Source: Geodermatophilus aquaeductus (GTDB taxonomy: Bacteria; Actinomycetota; Actinomycetes; Mycobacteriales; Geodermatophilaceae). From it: a stretch of 64,000 nucleotides of DNA. The notes beneath the pieces were generated by a model. The model ran no database searches, was not told where the DNA came from, and saw nothing but the letters and a program-made list of their open reading frames with translations. How positions within the stretch are numbered: the stretch's first letter is position 1; the number at the start of each line of letters is the position of its first letter. The stretch covers positions 682,001-746,000 of the forward strand of contig NZ_FXTJ01000001.1 of the NCBI RefSeq assembly GCF_900182545.1, read 5' to 3'. Shown here in pieces: positions 41,712 through 51,128 of this stretch. Made by a program: the position numbers and the translations under genes.

Positions 41712-42605
41712 TCAGCGGCCGGTGACGCGGTGCCAGGGCGCGAGCAGGACGCCGAGCGCGCTGCTGTCGAGCAGGTCGCCCATCGTGAACGCCTGGACGA
41801 CGCCGGCGAGGGCGTTCCAGGAGCCCGCGGCGCCGTCGGAGGCGTCGAACCCGCCGTCGGCGAAGGCGCGGACGGCGAGCAGCTGGGCGGTGGCCAGCGT
41901 GCGGGTGCGCCCGGAGACGTGGGCGGCCCAGGAGGCCTCGTGCATGGCGGTCGCCCACGGACGCTGGGCGGCCCGGCCCTCGTCGACGGCGGTCCGCCAG
42001 CGGTCGCGGCCGCGGACGTCGAGGCCGGCGAAGGTGGCCAGCAGCGAGGACAGGTCGGGGGTGCCCGGGCCGAGGTCGGTACCGGCGCCGCGGGCGGCCG
42101 CGTCGGGCACCACGGCGGCGAAGGGGCCCACGAGCTCGCGGTGCACGAGCGGGGGCAGCACGTCGGCGGCCCACTCCCCCACCGCGGCGTCGGCGAGCAC
42201 CTCGGCGGCCTGCTCGCGGACGTCGTCGTCGGCCTCGGCGGCGGCGCGGTGCTCGGGACCGAGGACGTCCTCGCGCAGCAGGCGCTCCAGCGACGCGGCG
42301 GTGCCGATGGTGCCGCGCTCGAGCTGGGCGACGAGGACGGCGGTGCGGTCCTCCCCCACGCCCGGCGACACCGAGCGCAGCTGCGGCACGCCGGCGGCCA
42401 GCTCGCGGGCGCGGCGGGCGCGCACGGCCAGGACGGTGCGCTGCTCGCGGTCGGCACCGCGGGTGCGGGCGCCGGCGGCGAGCGCGGTGAGCTCGGCGGG
42501 GCCGGCGGTGAGCCCGGTGAGCAGCACGTCGGCGACGGCGCGGCCGGCGGGCAGGCGGACGAGGTCGAACCCCAGCGTGGCGGCGCTGACCAGCGAGTAC
42601 GGCAC
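41712..42605 (-). CDS. conserved hypothetical protein
   Basis: A 297-residue, mostly helical, Ala-rich soluble protein I do not recognise. GTG 42605 is well supported by GGAGGGGGAG just upstream. Features: a hydrophobic start VPYSLVSAATLGFDLVRLPAGRAVADVLL, then Arg/Ala-rich helices, and a C-terminal part with AQRPWATAMHEASWAAHVSGRTRTLATAQLLAVRAFADGGF and SWNALAGVVQAFTMGDLLDSSAL. No signal peptide or metal motif is seen. It lies between the two chemotaxis units on the same strand, separated from cheW by a strong terminator, so it is probably its own transcription unit. A link to chemotaxis is only positional. Confidence 0.65.
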   Translation of the reverse strand: MPYSLVSAATLGFDLVRLPAGRAVADVLLTGLTAGPAELTALAAGARTRGADREQRTVLAVRARRARELAAGVPQLRSVSPGVGEDRTAVLVAQLERGTIGTAASLERLLREDVLGPEHRAAAEADDDVREQAAEVLADAAVGEWAADVLPPLVHRELVGPFAAVVPDAAARGAGTDLGPGTPDLSSLLATFAGLDVRGRDRWRTAVDEGRAAQRPWATAMHEASWAAHVSGRTRTLATAQLLAVRAFADGGFDASDGAAGSWNALAGVVQAFTMGDLLDSSALGVLLAPWHRVTGR

Positions 42606-42675
42606 GTCTCCCCCTCCGACGGCACCGCCAGGAGAGGGCGGCCAGACCATGCTGGCCGCGATCCCCCCGCAACGC

Positions 42676-42725
42676 CACGCGGCCGTCACCCGATCGCCGG
42701 AGGGGCGAAGGGTGACGGCCGCGTG
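42676..42725 (-). terminator. strong terminator after cheW
   Basis: 16-bp perfect arms CACGCGGCCGTCACCC (42676-42691) and its complement (42710-42725) with an 18-nt loop lie about 37 bases beyond the cheW stop and upstream of the gene starting at 42605. It separates the cheA-cheW unit from the next gene. Confidence 0.75.
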
Positions 42726-42761
42726 TCGGAACCCGTCAGGTGAGGAGCTCGTGACCCTCTG

Positions 42762-43214
42762 TCACGCGCCGACGGCCTTCTGAACGTCGAGGGCGAGCAG
42801 CAGCGTCCCGTCGAGCTTGTAGGCGCCGCGGATGAGCTCGCGGGCCTGCCCGTCGAGGGTGTCCGGCGGGGCCTCGAAGTCGGTCGCGTCGACGTCGACG
42901 ACGTCGGCGATCGAGTCGACCAGCAGGCTGACCGCCTCGCCGTGCAGCCGCACGACGATGACGACGGCGTCCGTGCCGGCCGGCCGCGGCGGGCGGCCGA
43001 GCCGCTCGCGCAGCTCGATGGCGGTGACCACCTGGCCGCGCAGGTTGATCAGCCCGGCGACGGCCGGCGGCGCCAGCGGCACCCGGGTCAGGACCTGGCT
43101 GCGCAGCACCTCCTGCACGTGCTCCACCTCGACGCCGTACAGGTCGCCGTCGAGCCGGAAGGTCGCCAGCTGGCCGCTGGTGGCCCGGGCGGGGGTGTCG
43201 GTCGCGGTCGTCAC
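42762..43214 (-). CDS. cheW: CheW coupling protein
   Basis: A 150-residue single CheW domain (LATFRLDGDLYGVEVEHVQEVLRSQVLTRVPLAPPAVAGLINLRGQVVTAIELRERLG), including the NLRG turn used for receptor and CheA contacts. It links receptors to the kinase. The GTG start is one base after the cheA stop, so the genes are translationally coupled. The C-terminal GAYKLDGTLLLALDVQKAV closes the second beta barrel. The 16-bp hairpin downstream ends the unit. Confidence 0.92.
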   Translation of the reverse strand: MTTATDTPARATSGQLATFRLDGDLYGVEVEHVQEVLRSQVLTRVPLAPPAVAGLINLRGQVVTAIELRERLGRPPRPAGTDAVVIVVRLHGEAVSLLVDSIADVVDVDATDFEAPPDTLDGQARELIRGAYKLDGTLLLALDVQKAVGA

Positions 43215-43215
43215 G

Positions 43216-45585
43216 TCAGACCTCCAGGAGGGCGGGGGAGTGGTCGGTGGCGTAGAAGGCCGGGTCGGCGGCGAGGATGGCCGCGCGGACGTCGAGCAGC
43301 TCGGTCACCTTGTCGCCGAGGACGGCCGAGCCGAGCAGGCCCAGGTCGTCGATGTCGCTGCGGACGGCGGCCCCGCCGTCGACGATGTCGAGGATCTCCT
43401 CGACGACGATCGCGACGCTGCGGCCGTGGTCGCTGTAGACGATGACCTCGAGCACCTCGCGCTCGCTGGTGCCGTAGGCGCCCAGGTGCCGGTCGAGCCG
43501 GACGATCGGCAGGATCGCGCCGCGGTACTGCACGACCTCGCGGTTGCCGACGCGCTCGACGGACTCCGCGCGCACCTGCTCCAGCCGCGTGACGGTGTCC
43601 AGCGGGATCGCCACTCGGCGGCCCTCGCCGATGGCGGCCAGCAGCATCCGCTGGCGCTCGGTCTCGGCGGCTACGGAGCCGGCCGCGGCGGCCTCGCGGG
43701 CCTCCTGGCGCTCGGCGGTCTCGGTGCGCAGCGCGCGGCGGGCCAGGGCCTGGACGTCGAGGATGAGCGCCACCGCGCCGTCGCCGAGGACGGTCGCCCC
43801 GGAGTACAGGCCGATCGCCTTGAGCTGGCCGCCGACGGCCTTGACCACGATCTCCTCGGTGTTGATGACCCGGTCGACGACGAGGCCGAAGCGCCGGCCC
43901 TCCGAGCGCAGCACCGCGATGACCACGTGGCCGTCGTGCCGGTCGGAGGTCAGGCCGAGGACGTCGGTGAGCCGCACGAGGGGCAGCAGTTCGCCGCGCA
44001 GGCGGTAGACCGGCGCGCCGCCGACCTCCTCGACGGCGTTGGCGGCCTTCTCGGCGTCGAGGCTGACCAGCTCCTGCAGGCTGATCTGCGGGATCGCGTA
44101 GCGGTCGCCGGCGCACTCGACGGTCAGCGCCGGGACGATCGCCAGCGTCAGCGGGATGCGCAGCCGGCAGACGGTGCCGCGGCCGGGCTCGGACTCGACC
44201 TCGATCGTGCCGCCGATCGACTCGATGTTGGTCTTGACGACGTCCATGCCGACCCCGCGGCCGGAGACGTTGGTGACCGCGGCGGCGGTGGAGAAGCCGG
44301 GCGCGAAGATCATCTGCAGGACGTCCTGCGGGCCCATGCGGGAGAGCTGGTCGGCGGTGACCAGGCCACGCTCGACGGCCTTGGCGCCGATCTTCACCGG
44401 GTCGATGCCGGCGCCGTCGTCGGCGACCTCGACGACGACCTGCCCGCTCTCGTGCTTCGCGCGCAGGGTCAGCACGCCCTCGGGGGACTTGCCGGCGGCA
44501 CGGCGGCGGTCGGGGGACTCGATGCCGTGGTCGACGGAGTTGCGGACCAGGTGGGTCAGCGGGTCCTTGACCGCCTCGAGCAGCGTCTTGTCGAGCTCGG
44601 TGTCCTTGCCCTCCATCTCCAGGCGGACGGTCTTGCCGCACTGGATGCCGAGGTCGCGGACGACGCGCGGCAGCTTGGACCAGATGTGGTCGATCGGCTG
44701 CATGCGCGTCTTCATGACGCCCTCCTGCAGCTCGCTGGCGATGAGGTTCAGGCGCTGCGAGGCGCGCACCAGGTCGGTGTCGGTGGAGCGGCCGACGTAC
44801 TGGACGATCTGGTTGCGGGTGAGCACCAGCTCCCCGACCAGCAGCATCAGCGAGTCGAGCAGGTCGACGTCGACGCGGATGGTCGAGTCGGCGACGGCGC
44901 GGCGCTGCTGGCCGCCCTGGCCCTCCGGGCGCGCGGCGCCGGCCGGACCGGACCCGCCGTCGGGGTGCTCCTCGTGGTGGTCCTCGTCGGCGTGCTCGTC
45001 GGGCGCCTCCTCGTGCACCGGCTCCTCGACGGCGACCTCGACGGCGACCTCGGCAGCCGCTTCGACGACGGCCTCCGCCTCGGCGACCACCTCGGCGGCG
45101 GCCTCGGCGGCGTCGGCGGCCGGCGCGGCGGCCGACTCGGCGACGACGGCCGCGGCGGGCGCCGGCGTCGCGACGGCGGGGGAGGAGGCCGGGGCGGGGC
45201 GGTCCTCCATGGCGGCGCTGATCTCGGCGACGACCGCGGAGACGTCCACGCCGCCCTCGCCGCCGGTGGCCTCGATCGAGGCGAGCAGCGAGCGGACGGT
45301 GTCGACCATGCGCAGCAGCACGCTGGTGCGCTCGGGGGTCAGGGCCAGGACGCCGTCCCGCAGCCGGGAGAGCATGTTCTCCCCGACGTGGGTGACCTCC
45401 TCCAGCCGGCCGAAGGCCAGGAAGCCGCTGGTCCCCTTGATCGTGTGGATCGTGCGGAAGATGCTCGAGAGCCGCTCGCGGGAGTCCGGCTCCTGCTCGA
45501 GTGCGACCAGGTCGGTGTCGAGCTGGTCGAGGTTCTCGTGGCTCTCGACGAGGAACTCCTCGACGATGTCGTCCAGACCGTCCAC
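43216..45585 (-). CDS. cheA: CheA histidine kinase with two CheW-like domains
   Basis: A 789-residue chemotaxis kinase. The HPt domain carries phospho-accepting His47 (RTIHTIKGTSGFL). A long Ala/Glu/Pro-rich linker (about 145-250) is acidic and His-rich (DEHADEDHHEEHPD) and seems to lack a recognisable CheY-binding P2. Then come the dimerisation domain and the GHKL kinase with LTHLVRNSVDHGIE (N box), VADDGAGID (G1), IFAPGFSTAAAVTNVSGRGVGMDVVK (F/G2). The C-terminus has two CheW-like domains in series (about 500-635 and 660-785; ALTVECAGDRYAIPQ... and RMLLAAIGEGRRVAIPLDTVTRLE...), instead of one. GTG 45585 is chosen from the N-terminus of HPt. It is followed directly by cheW. Confidence 0.92.
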   Translation of the reverse strand: MDGLDDIVEEFLVESHENLDQLDTDLVALEQEPDSRERLSSIFRTIHTIKGTSGFLAFGRLEEVTHVGENMLSRLRDGVLALTPERTSVLLRMVDTVRSLLASIEATGGEGGVDVSAVVAEISAAMEDRPAPASSPAVATPAPAAAVVAESAAAPAADAAEAAAEVVAEAEAVVEAAAEVAVEVAVEEPVHEEAPDEHADEDHHEEHPDGGSGPAGAARPEGQGGQQRRAVADSTIRVDVDLLDSLMLLVGELVLTRNQIVQYVGRSTDTDLVRASQRLNLIASELQEGVMKTRMQPIDHIWSKLPRVVRDLGIQCGKTVRLEMEGKDTELDKTLLEAVKDPLTHLVRNSVDHGIESPDRRRAAGKSPEGVLTLRAKHESGQVVVEVADDGAGIDPVKIGAKAVERGLVTADQLSRMGPQDVLQMIFAPGFSTAAAVTNVSGRGVGMDVVKTNIESIGGTIEVESEPGRGTVCRLRIPLTLAIVPALTVECAGDRYAIPQISLQELVSLDAEKAANAVEEVGGAPVYRLRGELLPLVRLTDVLGLTSDRHDGHVVIAVLRSEGRRFGLVVDRVINTEEIVVKAVGGQLKAIGLYSGATVLGDGAVALILDVQALARRALRTETAERQEAREAAAAGSVAAETERQRMLLAAIGEGRRVAIPLDTVTRLEQVRAESVERVGNREVVQYRGAILPIVRLDRHLGAYGTSEREVLEVIVYSDHGRSVAIVVEEILDIVDGGAAVRSDIDDLGLLGSAVLGDKVTELLDVRAAILAADPAFYATDHSPALLEV

Positions 45586-45738
45586 CGGTGCCTTCTCTCT
45601 CACTGTCTGGGGCGGGTCGTCCCGCTGGGTGTTCGACGCCGCACCGGTCCGGCTCAAGGCGAACCCGGGCAGCGGTCGTCGGTGTCTGTCATCGGCAGTC
45701 CCCGCCCCGGAGCCGACCGTCGGCCGGCCCCGGGGCGC

Positions 45739-45793
45739 GGCCTCCCTGCAGGGGCCCACCGCGAGCGTGCGAGCGGTGGGGGGCAGGGAGGCC
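45739..45793 (-). repeat. recurrent intergenic hairpin, family A copy 2
   Basis: Outer arms GGCCTCCCTGC / GCAGGGAGGCC (perfect, 11 bp) differ in paired positions from copy 1 at 27995-28047, while the inner block AGGGGCCCACCGCGAGCG and its GAGCGTGCGA tip are nearly identical. Inner arms CCCACCGC / GCGGTGGG also pair perfectly. It begins two bases beyond the stop of the first receptor gene and upstream of cheA. Confidence 0.75.
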
Positions 45794-45795
45794 TC

Positions 45796-47397
45796 CTAGT
45801 AGGTGAAGCGGGCGACGCTGGTGCGCAGGTCGGCGGCCATGCGGGACAGCTCGTCGACGGCGGTGCGCGTCTGGGTCAGCGCCTGCGTGGTCGAGTCGGC
45901 CGCCGACGAGACGCCGGAGATGTTGTCGGCGATCTGCCCGGAACCCTGCGCGGCCTCCTGCACCGAGCGCGACATCTCGTTCGTCGTGGCGGTCTGCTCC
46001 TCGACCGCGCTGGCGATCGTGGTCTGCCGGTCGGAGATCTGCGCGACGATCTGGCTGATCTCGCCGATCGCACCCACGGCGGCGGTGGTGTCGCCCTGGA
46101 TGGCCTGCACCCGGCGGGCGATGTCCTCGGTCGCCTTCGCCGTCTCCTGCGCGAGCTCCTTGACCTCGTTGGCGACCACGGCGAAGCCCTTGCCGGCCTC
46201 GCCGGCGCGGGCGGCCTCGATGGTGGCGTTCAGCGCCAGCAGGTTGGTCTGCTCGGCGATCGAGGTGATGACCTTGACGACGTTGCCGATCTCCGCCGAG
46301 CTCTCGCCCAGCTTCGCCACGGTCGCCGTCGTCGTCTCCGCGGCCGTGACGGCCCGCGCAGCCACGGCGGAGGCCTCCGCCGCGTTGGTCGCGATCTCCC
46401 GGATGGAGGCGCCCATCTGCTCGGCACCCGCCGCGACCGTCTGCACGTTGCGGCTGACCTCCTCGGCCGCGCCGGACACCACGCCCGACTGCGCCGAGGT
46501 CTCCTCCGCCGAGGCCGAGATCTGCGCCGCGGAGGCCGACAGCTCCTCGCTGGAGGCGGCGACGGCGTCGGCCGCGCCGGCGACGGAGGCCATGACGCCG
46601 CGCATCGTCTCCTGCGCGGTGCCGAGGGCGGCGGCCATGCGGCCGAGCTCGTCGCGCCCGCGGACGTCGGGAACCACGGTCAGGTCGCCGTCGGCCAGGG
46701 CCTCGACCGAGCGCTGCACCGAGCGGACGGTGGCCACCAGCCGCCGGACGACGAGGACGGTCAGCCCGCCGGCGACGGCGATGCCGGCGGCCAGGGAGAT
46801 CCACAGGGTGGCGGTGGCCGAGGAGACGATCCCCACGGCGTCGTCGGTGTCGGCCTGGCCGGCGGCCACGCGCCGCTCCTGCATGGCGTTGTACTGGTCC
46901 ATGATCGCGTCGGAGGCGTCCTGGAGCGGCCCGGTGATCGCGGCGGCCGCGGCGGCCAGGTTGCCGGCGTCGGCGGCCGGGAGCAGCTGCGTGTCGGCGA
47001 CCTCGTAGTAGCCGTCGACGGTGGCGCGGAACTCCTCGAAGGCGGTCTTGTTGACCGTCACCTCGGCGTAGGCGTCCAGCTGCCCGTCGATGGTCTCCCG
47101 CCGCTCGGCGAGGTCGGCGCGCAGGTCGGCCCGCTGCTGGGCGTCGGCGATCGGGTAGGTGTTGTACCGCGACCGGTCGCCCTGCCAGGACCGCTGGATG
47201 TTCGCGAGATCCGACAGCCGGACGACGTTGTCGTTGATCCGGGCCGCGGCGGCCTCGACGGCCGACAGCCGGCTGACCGCGAGGACGGTCATGGCGACGG
47301 CGACGACGGCGAGGACGGCGACCGCGGCGCCGATCTTGACGGCGATCGGCCGGTCGGCGAACCAGCCGCCGGAACGGCCGGCACGGGGGGTGCTCAT
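45796..47397 (-). CDS. methyl-accepting chemotaxis protein
   Basis: A 533-residue transmembrane chemoreceptor. TM1 is at about 21-42 and TM2 at about 199-218. Between them lies an extracytoplasmic domain of about 156 residues that is all-helical and four-helix-bundle-like. HAMP (about 219-270) and the methyl-accepting/signalling coiled coil follow, including the hairpin tip [43 protein letters not shown]. It ends [11 protein letters not shown]; the short aromatic tail may be a tether for CheR/CheB, though it is not the classical NWETF. The signalling half is nearly identical to the next three receptors. It is transcribed with the receptor gene upstream (30-bp gap) and followed by the family A hairpin. 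Confidence 0.93.
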   Translation of the reverse strand: MSTPRAGRSGGWFADRPIAVKIGAAVAVLAVVAVAMTVLAVSRLSAVEAAAARINDNVVRLSDLANIQRSWQGDRSRYNTYPIADAQQRADLRADLAERRETIDGQLDAYAEVTVNKTAFEEFRATVDGYYEVADTQLLPAADAGNLAAAAAAITGPLQDASDAIMDQYNAMQERRVAAGQADTDDAVGIVSSATATLWISLAAGIAVAGGLTVLVVRRLVATVRSVQRSVEALADGDLTVVPDVRGRDELGRMAAALGTAQETMRGVMASVAGAADAVAASSEELSASAAQISASAEETSAQSGVVSGAAEEVSRNVQTVAAGAEQMGASIREIATNAAEASAVAARAVTAAETTTATVAKLGESSAEIGNVVKVITSIAEQTNLLALNATIEAARAGEAGKGFAVVANEVKELAQETAKATEDIARRVQAIQGDTTAAVGAIGEISQIVAQISDRQTTIASAVEEQTATTNEMSRSVQEAAQGSGQIADNISGVSSAADSTTQALTQTRTAVDELSRMAADLRTSVARFTY

Positions 47398-47427
47398 GGG
47401 GGTGCTCCTGGGGTCTCTCGTGCCGGG

Positions 47428-49059
47428 TCAGTAGGTGAAGCGGGCGACGCTGGTGCGCAGGTCGGCGGCCATGCGGGAGAGCTCGTCGACGGCGGTGCGC
47501 GTCTGGGTGAGCGCCTGCGTGGTGGAGTCCGCGGCGGTGGAGACGCCGGTGATGTTGTCGGCGATCTGCCCGGAGCCCTGGGCGGCCTCCTGCACCGAGC
47601 GCGACATCTCGTTGGTGGTCGCGGTCTGCTCCTCCACGGCGGAGGCGATGGTGGTCTGGCGGTCGGAGATCTGCGCGACGATCTGGCTGATCTCGCCGAT
47701 GGCGCTCACCGCGGCGGTGGTGTCGCCCTGGATGGCCTGCACCCGGCGGGCGATGTCCTCCGTGGCCTTCGCCGTCTCCTGGGCCAGCTCCTTGACCTCG
47801 TTGGCCACGACCGCGAAGCCCTTGCCGGCCTCGCCGGCGCGGGCGGCCTCGATGGTGGCGTTGAGGGCGAGCAGGTTGGTCTGCTCGGCGATGCTGGTGA
47901 TGACCTTGACCACGTTGCCGATCTCCGCGGAGGACTCGCCGAGCTTGGCGACGGTGGCGGTGGTGGTCTCCGCGGCGGTCACGGCGCGGGCGGCGACCGC
48001 GGAGGCCTCGGCGGCGTTGGTGGCGATCTCCCGGATGGAGGCGCCCATCTGCTCGGCACCGGCAGCGACGGTCTGCACGTTGCGGCTGACCTCCTCCGCG
48101 GCGCCGGCGACCACACCGGACTGCGCGGAGGTCTCCTCCGCCGAGGCGGAGATCTGAGCCGACGAGGCGGACAGCTCCTCGCTGGAGGCGGCCACCGCGT
48201 CGGCGGCACCGACCACGGAGCTCATGACGCCGCGCAGCTCGACGACGGCGGCGTCGAGGGACTGCCCCATCCGGCCGAGCTCGTCCCGGGTGCTGAGGCC
48301 GCTGCGCACGGTCAGGTCGCCCTGGGCCAGCGCCGCGGTGACCTCACCCACGCGCTGGGCCTGGCGGGCCATCCCGCGGGCGATGACCCAGCCGAGGCCG
48401 GCGGTCAGCAGGATGCCGACGGCCATGAGGACGAGCGCGAGGGTGCGCTGCGACTCGTAGTCCGAGCGGATGCCGGCGGCGGCCGCGGCGGCCTCCTCCA
48501 TCTCGATGTCGCGGAGCTGCTGGATGTCCTCGGTGAGCGAGGTGACCAGCGGGGCGCCCTGGGCGTCGTTGGCGGCGGTCCAGCCGCGCACGTCGTTGGC
48601 CAGCGCCAGCGGGGCGAGGACGGTGTCCTGGAAGTCGGCGAAGTCGGCCATGGTGGCGTCGATGCCGTCGACGATCTCCTGCCGCTCGGCGTCGAGCCCG
48701 CCGGTCGCGTAGGTCTCCAGCGCGGCGCCGAGGTCCTCGCGCAGCCCCTCGACGGCGGCCAGCGTCTCCTGCTTCTCCTGCGGGGTGGCGGCCAGCAGCG
48801 CGTTGCGGGTCCCGACGCGGATGTCGCTGAGGATCCCGTCGACGTCGGCCGCCGCGACGGCGCCCTGGAGGTTGGCCTGGTAGAGCGAGTCGGCGGAGTC
48901 CGCGGTGTCGCCGAGCGCCTGCAGACCCATCAGCCCGACCGTCCCGGTCACGACCGCACCCAGGGCCACCGTGCTGAGCACCTTGGTCGTGACGCCGCGA
49001 TCACCCCACCAGCTGCCGGCTCGGGTGCCGGACTCGCGGACGTCGGTCGGGATGGTCAT
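47428..49059 (-). CDS. methyl-accepting chemotaxis protein
   Basis: A 543-residue receptor. TM1 is at about 26-48 ([25 protein letters not shown]) and TM2 at about 195-215 ([25 protein letters not shown]). The helical sensor domain between them ([44 protein letters not shown]...) differs from its neighbours. HAMP and the signalling domain follow, with the same tip and the same RFTY end as the receptor downstream. ATG 49059 ([11 protein letters not shown]) has GGAGAACCCG upstream. The 386-bp upstream gap contains the terminator of the previous receptor gene and must hold the promoter for this pair. Confidence 0.93.
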   Translation of the reverse strand: MTIPTDVRESGTRAGSWWGDRGVTTKVLSTVALGAVVTGTVGLMGLQALGDTADSADSLYQANLQGAVAAADVDGILSDIRVGTRNALLAATPQEKQETLAAVEGLREDLGAALETYATGGLDAERQEIVDGIDATMADFADFQDTVLAPLALANDVRGWTAANDAQGAPLVTSLTEDIQQLRDIEMEEAAAAAAGIRSDYESQRTLALVLMAVGILLTAGLGWVIARGMARQAQRVGEVTAALAQGDLTVRSGLSTRDELGRMGQSLDAAVVELRGVMSSVVGAADAVAASSEELSASSAQISASAEETSAQSGVVAGAAEEVSRNVQTVAAGAEQMGASIREIATNAAEASAVAARAVTAAETTTATVAKLGESSAEIGNVVKVITSIAEQTNLLALNATIEAARAGEAGKGFAVVANEVKELAQETAKATEDIARRVQAIQGDTTAAVSAIGEISQIVAQISDRQTTIASAVEEQTATTNEMSRSVQEAAQGSGQIADNITGVSTAADSTTQALTQTRTAVDELSRMAADLRTSVARFTY

Positions 49060-49400
49060 CGGGTTCTCCAGATCTTTTCGGCGCAGCGCCCGGATCGCGC
49101 TGACGGGAGGACTGTGACGGATCGGGAAAGGAACCCGCGCCGTCCGGAAATGGCGTGTCGGTAACGATCCGAACACGGCCGTAAATGGTTGCACGAGGCA
49201 ACGCGAGAGCCATTCCGGACACCATGTCGACATGGCGCCGCGGAATGGCGGATGACCGTTGCACGACCGGGTAGCCGTGTCGACAGGTGGCTGGATCGCT
49301 GGTCAGAGCCCCGCGATACAGGTCGTCCATCGGCTCCGGGCCTGACGAGCGGCTCCGTGGAGCCGATGGCTCCGGGGCGTCCCCGCCATTCCCGGGGAAT
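49060..49400. other. intergenic region upstream of receptor gene pair
   Basis: About 340 bp without a gene. Around 49080-49270 it is visibly poorer in G+C than the coding regions, with TAACGATCC, CGTAAATGG and GGAAATGG stretches, as expected for a promoter region driving the minus-strand receptor gene at 49059. I looked for sigma-28-like (TAAA...GCCGATAA) and sigma-70-like boxes and found none clear enough to call. Confidence 0.4.
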
Positions 49401-49440
49401 GCGTCAGCGCGGCCGTCCGAATGGCCGACCGCGCTGACGC
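49401..49440 (-). terminator. terminator after third receptor gene
   Basis: 12-bp perfect arms GCGTCAGCGCGG / CCGCGCTGACGC, extended by an inner GGCC/GGCC pair, six bases beyond the stop at 49446. Confidence 0.7.
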
Positions 49441-49445
49441 AGGAA

Positions 49446-51068
49446 TCAGTGCGTGAAACGGCTGACGCTGGTGCGGAGATCGGCCGCCATCCGCGACAGT
49501 TCGTCGACGGCGAGGCGCGTCTGCGAGAGCGCCTGGGTGGTCGAGTCGGCCGCCGACGAGACGCCGGAGATGTTGTCGGCGATCTGCCCCGACCCCTGCG
49601 CCGCCTCGGCCACCGAGCGGGACATCTCGCTCGTCGTCGCCGTCTGCTCCTCCACCGCGGAGGCGATGGTGGTCTGCCGGTCGGAGATCTGCGCGACGAT
49701 CTGGCTGATCTCACCGATCGCGCTCACCGCGGCCCCGGTGTCCTTCTGGATCGCCTCCACGCGGCGGGCGATGTCCTCGGTGGCCTTCGCCGTCTCCTGC
49801 GCGAGCTCCTTGACCTCGTTGGCCACGACCGCGAAGCCCTTGCCGGCCTCGCCGGCCCGCGCCGCCTCGATGGTGGCGTTCAGCGCGAGCAGGTTGGTCT
49901 GCTCCGCGATGCTGGTGATCACCTTGACGACGTTGCCGATCTCGGCGGAGGACTCGCCCAGCTTGGCCACGGTGGCGGTGGTCGTCTCCGCGGCGGTCAC
50001 CGCTCGGGCGGCCACCGCCGACGCCTCGGCGGCGTTGGTGGCGATCTCCCGGATGCTCGCTCCCATCTCCTCCGCGCCGGCGGCCACGGTCTGCACCGAC
50101 CGCGACACCTCCTCGGCCGCGCCGGCCACCACGCCCGACTGCGCGGAGGTCTCCTCCGCCGAGGCCGAGATCTGCGCCGAGGACGCCGACAGCTCCTCGG
50201 ACGAGGCGGCCACCGCGTCGGCGGACGCCGCGACCGCGGCCATCACCGCGCGGAGCTCGTCCTGAGCGGCGTCGAGGGCCGCGGCGACCTCGCCGACCTC
50301 GTCGCCGCGCCGGATGCCGGTGCGGGCCGTGAGGTCACCCGCCGCCAGGCTCGCGGCCACCGTCTGGACCCGGCGCAGCGGACGCACGACCGACCGTCCC
50401 ACCAGCACCGCGCACAGGACTGCCAGCACCAGCGCGGCCAGGCCGACGGCGCTGAGCAGCACGGTGGCGCGGGTCTGCGCCGAGTCCTGCTGGGCCCGCA
50501 GGTCCTCCGCGCGCTGGCTCGCCGAGGCCTGCATCCGGTCGGCGAGGTCGAGCACCATGCCGTAGCCCTCACCCGCCTCGCCGCCGTTGATGCTCTCGAG
50601 CGCGGTGCGGAAGCCCTCCGGGGTGCCGGCCGACAGCCACTCGACGACCCGGTCGTCCCAGGCGAAGTAGTTGTCCCAGGCCGGCCGGAGCTCGGCGAAG
50701 GCCGCGGCCTCCTCCTCGTTCATCGCCGAGGTGTCGACCTCGTCCAGCCAGGCGTAGACGGCGTCCTTGCTGTCCAGGAGGCCGGAGCGGTTGTAGGCAC
50801 CCGGAGCGAGGGCGACCGCGGGACCGAAGGTGACGGCGTCGGCGACCACCAGGCCCTGCCAGCCGGTGACGTCGGCGATCTGGAAGCGGGCCGTCTCGGC
50901 GTCGGCCAGGACGGCGTCGGCGAGGCTCAGCTCCTCGGCGAGGTCGCGCTGCTCGGCGACGGCCGACAGACCGGCGCCGGCGCTGACGGCGACCAGGACG
51001 CCGACCGCGCCGAAGGCGAGGCCGAGCCGGCGGCCGACGCGCAGGGAGGAGAGCCAGGACAGGTGCAC
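49446..51068 (-). CDS. methyl-accepting chemotaxis protein
   Basis: A 540-residue receptor. TM1 at about 11-32, TM2 at about 195-215 ([24 protein letters not shown]). The sensor region ([57 protein letters not shown]...) carries several Trp and Tyr residues, suggesting a small-ligand pocket. HAMP and the conserved signalling domain follow; it ends SRFTH. GTG 51068 is preferred because GAGAGG lies seven bases upstream and the protein then begins right before TM1; GTG 51083 or ATG 51104 would add residues overlapping the palindromic terminator of the preceding gene. It has its own terminator, so it is monocistronic. Confidence 0.9.
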   Translation of the reverse strand: MHLSWLSSLRVGRRLGLAFGAVGVLVAVSAGAGLSAVAEQRDLAEELSLADAVLADAETARFQIADVTGWQGLVVADAVTFGPAVALAPGAYNRSGLLDSKDAVYAWLDEVDTSAMNEEEAAAFAELRPAWDNYFAWDDRVVEWLSAGTPEGFRTALESINGGEAGEGYGMVLDLADRMQASASQRAEDLRAQQDSAQTRATVLLSAVGLAALVLAVLCAVLVGRSVVRPLRRVQTVAASLAAGDLTARTGIRRGDEVGEVAAALDAAQDELRAVMAAVAASADAVAASSEELSASSAQISASAEETSAQSGVVAGAAEEVSRSVQTVAAGAEEMGASIREIATNAAEASAVAARAVTAAETTTATVAKLGESSAEIGNVVKVITSIAEQTNLLALNATIEAARAGEAGKGFAVVANEVKELAQETAKATEDIARRVEAIQKDTGAAVSAIGEISQIVAQISDRQTTIASAVEEQTATTSEMSRSVAEAAQGSGQIADNISGVSSAADSTTQALSQTRLAVDELSRMAADLRTSVSRFTH

Positions 51069-51089
51069 GGTGGTGCCTCTCACGTACGG

Positions 51090-51121
51090 CCCCGTGGCCG
51101 GCACCGGTGCCGGCCACGGGG
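51090..51121 (-). terminator. 32-bp perfect palindrome after fourth receptor gene
   Basis: Half CCCCGTGGCCGGCACC followed directly by its complement, without loop, seven bases beyond the stop at 51129. It lies between that stop and the start of the next receptor gene. Confidence 0.7.
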
Positions 51122-51128
51122 GACTGGT

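Noticed and set aside
42832-49164. A 2,110-codon plus-strand open frame across cheW, cheA and two receptors
   Set aside because: It runs through several unrelated genes on the other strand and consists of low-complexity Gly/Leu/Asp/Arg text.
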